A stretch of DNA of 52,147 bases from Streptomyces sp. ISL-100 (lineage in GTDB: Bacteria > Actinomycetota > Actinomycetes > Streptomycetales > Streptomycetaceae): positions 1 through 52,147 of the forward strand of contig NZ_JAGGOK010000061.1 of the NCBI RefSeq assembly GCF_018614615.1. Direction: 5' to 3'. Both the position numbers and the translations under genes were made by a program. The stretch's first letter is position 1; each line of letters opens with the position of its first letter. Below the pieces are notes generated by a model. It did no database searches and was not told where the DNA came from. It saw only the letters and a list, made by a program, of their open reading frames with translations. This document shows, one piece after another, positions 48,301-52,147 of this stretch.

Positions 48301-49320
48301 CTCGTCGGGGCGCGGCAGGTCGACCGCGTCCGCGCCGTGCCCGTCGGCGACGACAAGCAACCGGGACGTCATGGACAGGGCATCCTTGCCCGCCAGCCCG
48401 CGCCGCACCTCGGCGGCGTAGGACGCGCGGCGGCGCAGTTCGGCACCGATCTGCCGGGCGAGCTGGGGGGCGGAGGGGGCTGTACGCCGGGCGGCGACGG
48501 GACCGTCGAACTGCTCGGTGTCGAGCAGATGGGGCATCCACTTGGCCCACTCCCAGTCGGCGAGCCGGTCGCCGGGCACGGCGAGCGCCATCGCCACGTC
48601 GTCGGGGGCGTGCAGGGCAGCGGCCTGGACAAGCAGGGCGCGCGCGACACGCAGACAGTCCTCGCGAGCGCCGATAACGCTGACGTTGCCCACACGGTCG
48701 AGCGGGACGGTGAGCGGGAGCTCGGTGCCCGTGTGGAAACGGGCCATCAGTGCCGACGCCTCGTTGAGCATGAAACGGTCGGGCGGAGTGAGGACCGACG
48801 AGCCCTGCTCCGCGAGCTGCAAGTCGCGTACGGGCATCTCGCCGGTCCCGACGCGCACCCGCAGGAAGTCGCTGTCGACCCGGCGGCGCTCCCACAGGCG
48901 AGCCGGGTCGCGCACTATGTCGTACAGGGCGTAAGGCGGTGGGTTGAGTACCTCGGCTCGCTCGCGCCGCTCGCGCTCCTCGGCGGAGAGCTCCTCGCGC
49001 AGGTCCTCCAGATAGGCCAGGTAAGCCTCGCGCTGGGTGCGGCGCGTGCGCTGGGCCTTGCCGCGCTGGGAGAAGACGAGCGCGACGGAGCCGATGATGG
49101 TGACGACGAGGATCAGCGCCCCGAGCGCGGCGAACTGGCTGTTGCGTACGACCGTCATCATCACGACGGAGGACATGACCCCGGCGACCGGCAACAGCGA
49201 CATCGCGATGTTGCCCGCCTTTCCTTCGGGCAGGTTGGGCGGGGCCTCGACGACGCGCGCCTCGGAGGCGTCCGGGGGCCGGGTGATCCTGGCCGGCCGG
49301 TGGATCAGTCGGGTACTCAT
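45346..49320 (-). CDS. eccC: Type VII secretion ATPase EccC (FtsK/SpoIIIE family)
   Basis: The 1324-aa membrane motor has two N-terminal membrane helices (AMSLLPVAGVMSSVVMMTVV and FAALGALILVVTIIGSVALVF). Three FtsK/SpoIIIE ATPase domains follow. The first has GATGSGKSE (Lys495), LVLVDYKGGATF and VVIDEFGELL and is the best conserved. The second has GGPQSGKTTLL (Lys844) and VLVIDGFGAL. The third has GDSECGKTN (Lys1130) and VVLVDDYDVL. The motor pulls ESX substrates through the EccB-EccC-EccD-EccE pore, with domain 3 binding the C-terminal signals. All three domains are on one chain, unlike the split EccCa/EccCb of some mycobacterial ESX systems. Confidence 0.95.
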   Translation of the reverse strand: MSTRLIHRPARITRPPDASEARVVEAPPNLPEGKAGNIAMSLLPVAGVMSSVVMMTVVRNSQFAALGALILVVTIIGSVALVFSQRGKAQRTRRTQREAYLAYLEDLREELSAEERERRERAEVLNPPPYALYDIVRDPARLWERRRVDSDFLRVRVGTGEMPVRDLQLAEQGSSVLTPPDRFMLNEASALMARFHTGTELPLTVPLDRVGNVSVIGAREDCLRVARALLVQAAALHAPDDVAMALAVPGDRLADWEWAKWMPHLLDTEQFDGPVAARRTAPSAPQLARQIGAELRRRASYAAEVRRGLAGKDALSMTSRLLVVADGHGADAVDLPRPDEAVGLREMGVTVLHLLEQRVQEPGQVGVRITVDGAEVIIEDLREQKPISAHGIVDEAGIPFAEGLARMLAPLRLSAESLAGAPLAGPVDFADLLGIDDVAQLDLARLWAPRGERAFLRVPIGISDSHEPVLLDLKESSELGMGPHGLCVGATGSGKSELLRTLVLALVATHPPEDLALVLVDYKGGATFAPFADLPHVAGVITNLENQAGLVERVHASLAGEVKRRQQVLKDAGNIADIGDYAALRAGKRPDLDPQPHLFVVIDEFGELLTAKPDFIDLFLSIGRIGRSIGVHLLLSSQRIEGGRLKGLDTYLSYRLGLRTFSADESRTVLDTTDAFHLPPLPGFGYLKVDTSHYERFKASYVSGAYRGPVRRDEEEDTGPLALAYETFNTLSQPDGSGAHEPTARRRETGPTEMGVMVDQMENAAGPVRRIWLPPLPEAITLDKVAGPLDVGPRGMQLTKRRGPLQVPLGLLDDPTKQWQGQWYLDLTVAGGHAAVIGGPQSGKTTLLRTLVLSLALTHTPQEVGVYGLDLVGGGLAALSGLPHVGGIAGRADRERAGRTVDEVRSMLATREDLFREHGIDSVEQLRTLHAAGRLPPLASAEIVLVIDGFGALRDDFEELDDAVVDILKRGGGYGIHVVAGMLRWNDVRIATQSNFGTRVELRLNDPSESSVDRKLAETLSPDEPGRVLTDGKLFAQAALPRTDGVADTSEMGAVLERTVRTIRATWSGAVAQPVRVLPQVVEPHLLPGPVAEPDRVPIGLDQTALAPVLLDLFRHDQHLLVMGDSECGKTNVLKTVASGLIDRYGEDELVFAVMDPRRSLRGAVPEEFNGGYAYNAKMCAGLAAGIATELEKRLPDDGAPLDDLEPGSWGKGPRIVVLVDDYDVLTTAGQSPLAPFLPYIPSAVDIGLHFVLTRRVAGASRGMYEPLVQGLRESGASAIVMAGDRSEGQLFPGVYASQQPAGRGVLVRRGQSNRLIQTVYWAE

Positions 49321-49357
49321 CGGCGTCCGTCATTCCCGGTCGGGCTCGGCATCAGGA

Positions 49358-50572
49358 TCAGTGGCGCTTCTGGGAGAGCTGAAAGACCTCTGCGGCGAGG
49401 CGGGTGGCAGCTTCCCTGGTCGAGTGAGCGAGCAGTTCGGTACGTATCGGACCGCCGGCGGCCAAGTGCCTGTCGTACGGCAGGATCCGCACGCTCGCCC
49501 CGGTGGACCTGAGTTTCTGGGCTGCCTTGCCGAGGTCGAGTCCCGAATGCGGCACCTGCTCGGTGAGCACGACGACCGTGCCGTCGATCACCTGCCGGGG
49601 CAGCCCTTGCATCCACTGGAGCACCGCGTACGTGCTGTTGATGCCTTCCAACGTGGCGGGGGCGGTCAGTACGCGTGCCTGGGCGGCGGAGAGCGCGACG
49701 CGAGCGACCTCGGCGGGCAGCGTCTCGCAGTCGACGACCGTCACACCGAAGTACCGGCGCAGCGCGACCATGACCCGCCCGTACGCCTTTGTGTCGAGCA
49801 TCGCGCCGATCCTGCCCTGGCTGCCGGGCAGCAGCCAGGCGTTGTCGGGGAGTTGGACGAGATAGCCGGTGATGTCGAGCAGCGACATCTGCGGCTCGAC
49901 GATGTCCGCCACATCGGCGGTGGTCCAGCGCAGCGTCTCGACACCGAGCCGCAGCGGCAGCGAACCGAGCGCCGGGTCGGCCTCGACGAAAAGGACCGGG
50001 TCCTGTCGGTAGTGCGCGTACGTGGTGCCGATCAGCGCTGTGACGGTCGATTTGCCGGCGCCGCCCCGAATGGAAGTGACGGCGATCTGCCGGCCGGTCG
50101 TCACGGGCTGCTGGAGCACCTCGGCGGTACGGGTGAGCTCTGCGACCTCGCGCGCGGCCGACGACGCGACGCAGCGGCGCAGGGCGCGCGCGGCGCGCGA
50201 GGCCAAGGACTCGCCGTGCCGTGGCTTGCCTCCCGCCCCCGCCAGGTCCGTGTCGACCACGGGCAGGGAGTCGGGGGTGATGCGGTGCGAGCGGGCCCCT
50301 GGGGTGTACGGAGCCGGCCCCTGGCCTTGTTGGGCAGGGGCCTCATGGCCGGTCTGTTGGGGGCCGGCCTGCTGCGGCGTACCTTCCCCGTGGGCGACGG
50401 CCGACGCCTGGGCGCTCTGCGCGAGCGGCGCGGCCGGACCCTGCGCGGGGAGGGCTGCTCCCGGCCCGGGGACGCCGTACGCCTGCCCACCGGTGCCGGG
50501 TGCGCCCTGCTGGTCGCCGCCACCTCTCAGGTCGCGCAGCACATCGCCCTGCCAGTTGTCTCCGTTCGGCAT
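49358..50572 (-). CDS. MinD/ParA-like ATPase of the T7SS locus with disordered N-terminus
   Basis: The 404-aa protein has a Gln/Pro/Gly/Ala-rich N-terminal half-domain (residues 1-100, such as GAPGTGGQAYGVPGPGAALP). A deviant Walker ATPase of the SIMIBI class follows: IAVTSIRGGAGKSTVTALIG (P loop), VLFVEADPALGSLPLRLG, VTVVDCETLPAEVARVALSAAQARVLTAPATLEGI and VIDGTVVVLTEQVPHSG. The P loop starts RGG instead of KGG, so the signature lysine of MinD dimerisation is replaced by Arg. It resembles EspI-type proteins of mycobacterial ESX-1. ATG 50572 follows AGAAGGG. Probable role: ATP-sensing regulation or positioning of the secretion machine. Confidence 0.8.
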   Translation of the reverse strand: MPNGDNWQGDVLRDLRGGGDQQGAPGTGGQAYGVPGPGAALPAQGPAAPLAQSAQASAVAHGEGTPQQAGPQQTGHEAPAQQGQGPAPYTPGARSHRITPDSLPVVDTDLAGAGGKPRHGESLASRAARALRRCVASSAAREVAELTRTAEVLQQPVTTGRQIAVTSIRGGAGKSTVTALIGTTYAHYRQDPVLFVEADPALGSLPLRLGVETLRWTTADVADIVEPQMSLLDITGYLVQLPDNAWLLPGSQGRIGAMLDTKAYGRVMVALRRYFGVTVVDCETLPAEVARVALSAAQARVLTAPATLEGINSTYAVLQWMQGLPRQVIDGTVVVLTEQVPHSGLDLGKAAQKLRSTGASVRILPYDRHLAAGGPIRTELLAHSTREAATRLAAEVFQLSQKRH

Positions 50573-50625
50573 GTCTGCCCTTCTCTTGCGTCCTGCCGCG
50601 CCACCCGGAGCGCTTGCGCGTTGAC

Positions 50626-51981
50626 TCAGAACTTGTTGAGCAGCTGTCCGTACACGCCGAACACCCCGACGGCGAGCGGAAAGAGGCCCACCATGCCGAT
50701 GGATTCGACCAGATCGGCCGTACGCCGCAGCCGCACCTGTACATGCTCGGGCGGCTGCACCGCCAGAACGACCAGCGGCAGCACCGCGGCCGCACACAGG
50801 ACGGCCAGCGGCCCGGTTCCCCCGGCATGCTCCATCCACAGCATCACGAGGCGTACGACGAGGCACGCCGCGGCGGCGAAGAGCGCCACCACCTCGGCTA
50901 CCAGCGGGAAGGCCCGCGCCCTCGACAGGAGCACCACCGCGACGAGTGACGGCAGAGCCACGGTCCATACGGTCGGCTTCGCAGCCAGCGTGAGCAACCA
51001 GCCGGCGGAGGCCGCCGAGACCGCGGCAGCCATCGTCGCGAGGGCCAGGCCCCGGTGCGTGGCCGCGAGGGCGTTGCCCACCTGGTGACGACTGACGGAG
51101 GCTCCGCCCGAGCGGTGGTCGTCGAGTGCGGTGAGCCCCGACGCCATCAGGGCGAGCCGTGGCAGCAGGCCGAGCAGTACCACGGAGAAGACGGCCATGA
51201 CGGCGCCGAGTCGGACCAAGTCGCCCTGGAGGGCGGCGACACCCTCCCACACGACGGTGATCACGGCGATGGCGAGGGCGCCGATGAGACCGCCGCGGCC
51301 GAGCGGCGAGAAGTACCCGAGCATCACCATCGTCAGGGTCAGCATGGCCGCGACGGAGGCGAGCCGCAGGGTTCCCGACCAGTCGTACGCGTCGGCGGCA
51401 GTCCACGCGCTGAGGATGCCCAGCCCGCCGGAGGTGACCATCAGCGCGGTAGCCAGGCCGCGGTTGCCCTGCCCGATCCTGGCGACGAGCGCACCCGCGG
51501 CGAGGAGGAGAATCGTTACGGCAAGGAGGGCGCCGGCCAGGGCGTCGAGAGCGAGCTCACGGCGGGCGAGCAGGGCGGCGATCACAGCGAAGGCCACAGA
51601 CGCCACACCCGCGCCGGCCCGGCGCGCGGCCGGGCGCCAGCGCCAGGCCCGCAGGTCGAGGTCGTCGGCCACCTGGTCGGTGACGTCGTGCACCACAGGG
51701 GCGGGCGGCGCCGAGTGGATTCTGACAAGCCGGAGCACGGCGCCGTCGGCAACCTCGGCAGACGCCAGCGTGCTGTCGTGCGGCAGCGCGGAGCCGTCCG
51801 ACGTGATCAACTGTCTTGTCATGGGGCGCGATGCGGCACGGTCGTCCAGCAACCCCAAGATGTCGGGGAGCAGTTGACCGATCGGAGCATCGGACGGCAG
51901 GACGATGTCGGCCCGGCGTCGCTCGCCGACGAGGGTCACCCGGCTCAGTTGCGCCCGTGAAGTCGTTGCTGTGCTCACCAC
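50626..51981 (-). CDS. eccD: Type VII secretion integral membrane protein EccD
   Basis: The 451-aa protein has a ubiquitin-like YukD/EccD N-terminal domain (LSRVTLVGERRRADIVLPSDAPIGQLLPDILGLL, then SALPHDSTLASAEVADGAVLRLV, about residues 11-92). A linker with HDVTDQVADDLDLRAWRWRP follows, then about eleven hydrophobic helices to the C-terminus, ending VYGQLLNKF. That is exactly the EccD plan; EccD forms the membrane vestibule of the secretion pore. The start is GTG 51981 or the next codon, GTG 51978. The 166 bp to the right edge show no further gene; eccB, mycP and eccE may lie beyond. Confidence 0.93.
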   Translation of the reverse strand: MVSTATTSRAQLSRVTLVGERRRADIVLPSDAPIGQLLPDILGLLDDRAASRPMTRQLITSDGSALPHDSTLASAEVADGAVLRLVRIHSAPPAPVVHDVTDQVADDLDLRAWRWRPAARRAGAGVASVAFAVIAALLARRELALDALAGALLAVTILLLAAGALVARIGQGNRGLATALMVTSGGLGILSAWTAADAYDWSGTLRLASVAAMLTLTMVMLGYFSPLGRGGLIGALAIAVITVVWEGVAALQGDLVRLGAVMAVFSVVLLGLLPRLALMASGLTALDDHRSGGASVSRHQVGNALAATHRGLALATMAAAVSAASAGWLLTLAAKPTVWTVALPSLVAVVLLSRARAFPLVAEVVALFAAAACLVVRLVMLWMEHAGGTGPLAVLCAAAVLPLVVLAVQPPEHVQVRLRRTADLVESIGMVGLFPLAVGVFGVYGQLLNKF

Positions 51982-52147
51982 TTACGGGAACCTATCATCG
52001 CGACGTTGAAGACCTCGGGCCGATGGTCGTGCCTGTACTTGCGCCTTCCACCCATGGCCTCAGAGGGAAATGCCAGGGCCACCCTTCACGATTGCCCGGC
52101 GTCTGCGACATTTCCGGCCGACAGGTTTCTACCTCTGATCTTGGCCA

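Noticed and set aside
1..52147. CRISPR array
   Set aside because: No regularly spaced 25-40 bp identical repeats with unique spacers occur; the only tandem repeats are the 35-bp triplication at 12776 and the 17-bp repeat at 45260.

Overview
The window is chromosomal DNA from a high-GC actinomycete, almost certainly a Streptomyces. The reasons are the very GC-rich third codon positions, many GTG/TTG starts after purine-rich ribosome binding sites, and family content typical of the genus: ATP-binding protein/XRE/DUF397 triad, DUF6507, DUF6177, SLATT protein and SigE-type ECF sigma factor. Families were assigned by recognising motifs; no database search was run.

Left part (1-32,100) is conserved core. 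A kynurenine module (TDO and kynureninase with an 8-bp gene overlap, then an alpha/beta hydrolase with the HGGxW/GHSAGG signature of AFMID-type formamidases) is followed by an NmrA-like oxidoreductase, a NarL-type two-component system, a Uma2-family protein and a P450. Next come an ABC-2 exporter with a divergent GbsR/MarR-type regulator (palindromic operator between them), a lipid-kinase-like protein whose 3' end is tandemly triplicated, purA, a convergent Ser/Thr kinase, a MarR/DJ-1 operon with twin palindromes, a class III aminotransferase and a GntR regulator. Then ybaB-recR-DUF5063, aspartokinase (with an apparent internal beta-subunit start) and asd, an ECF sigma factor coupled to a small upstream ORF and to a membrane partner, SURF1, an S9 peptidase and a SnoaL-like protein.

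Middle (32,100-39,130) is accessory. It starts with the ATP-binding/XRE/DUF397 regulatory triad and continues into a minus-strand graveyard of toxin-immunity genes: an Imm49 protein, an unrecognised 250-aa protein coupled to a leftover gene tail, remnants of a YwqK-like antitoxin and of another immunity gene, and two paralogous putative immunity proteins (325 and 342 aa).

Right part (39,130-51,981) is a type VII (ESX-like) secretion locus on the minus strand. In transcription order it holds EccD, a MinD/ParA-like ATPase with a long disordered N-terminus, a three-ATPase EccC, a DUF6177 protein, an RDD membrane protein, two small ESAT-6/WXG100-like proteins, a DUF6507-like protein and an 839-aa polymorphic toxin. 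The toxin ends in a putative PD-(D/E)xK-like nuclease with a QxK variant and is coupled by a 4-bp overlap to the 342-aa immunity candidate. EccB, MycP and EccE are not in the window and may lie beyond its right edge.

The most interesting element is this complete secretion-effector-immunity cassette followed by a trail of orphan and decaying immunity modules. It suggests successive toxin replacement at the end of a T7SS locus.
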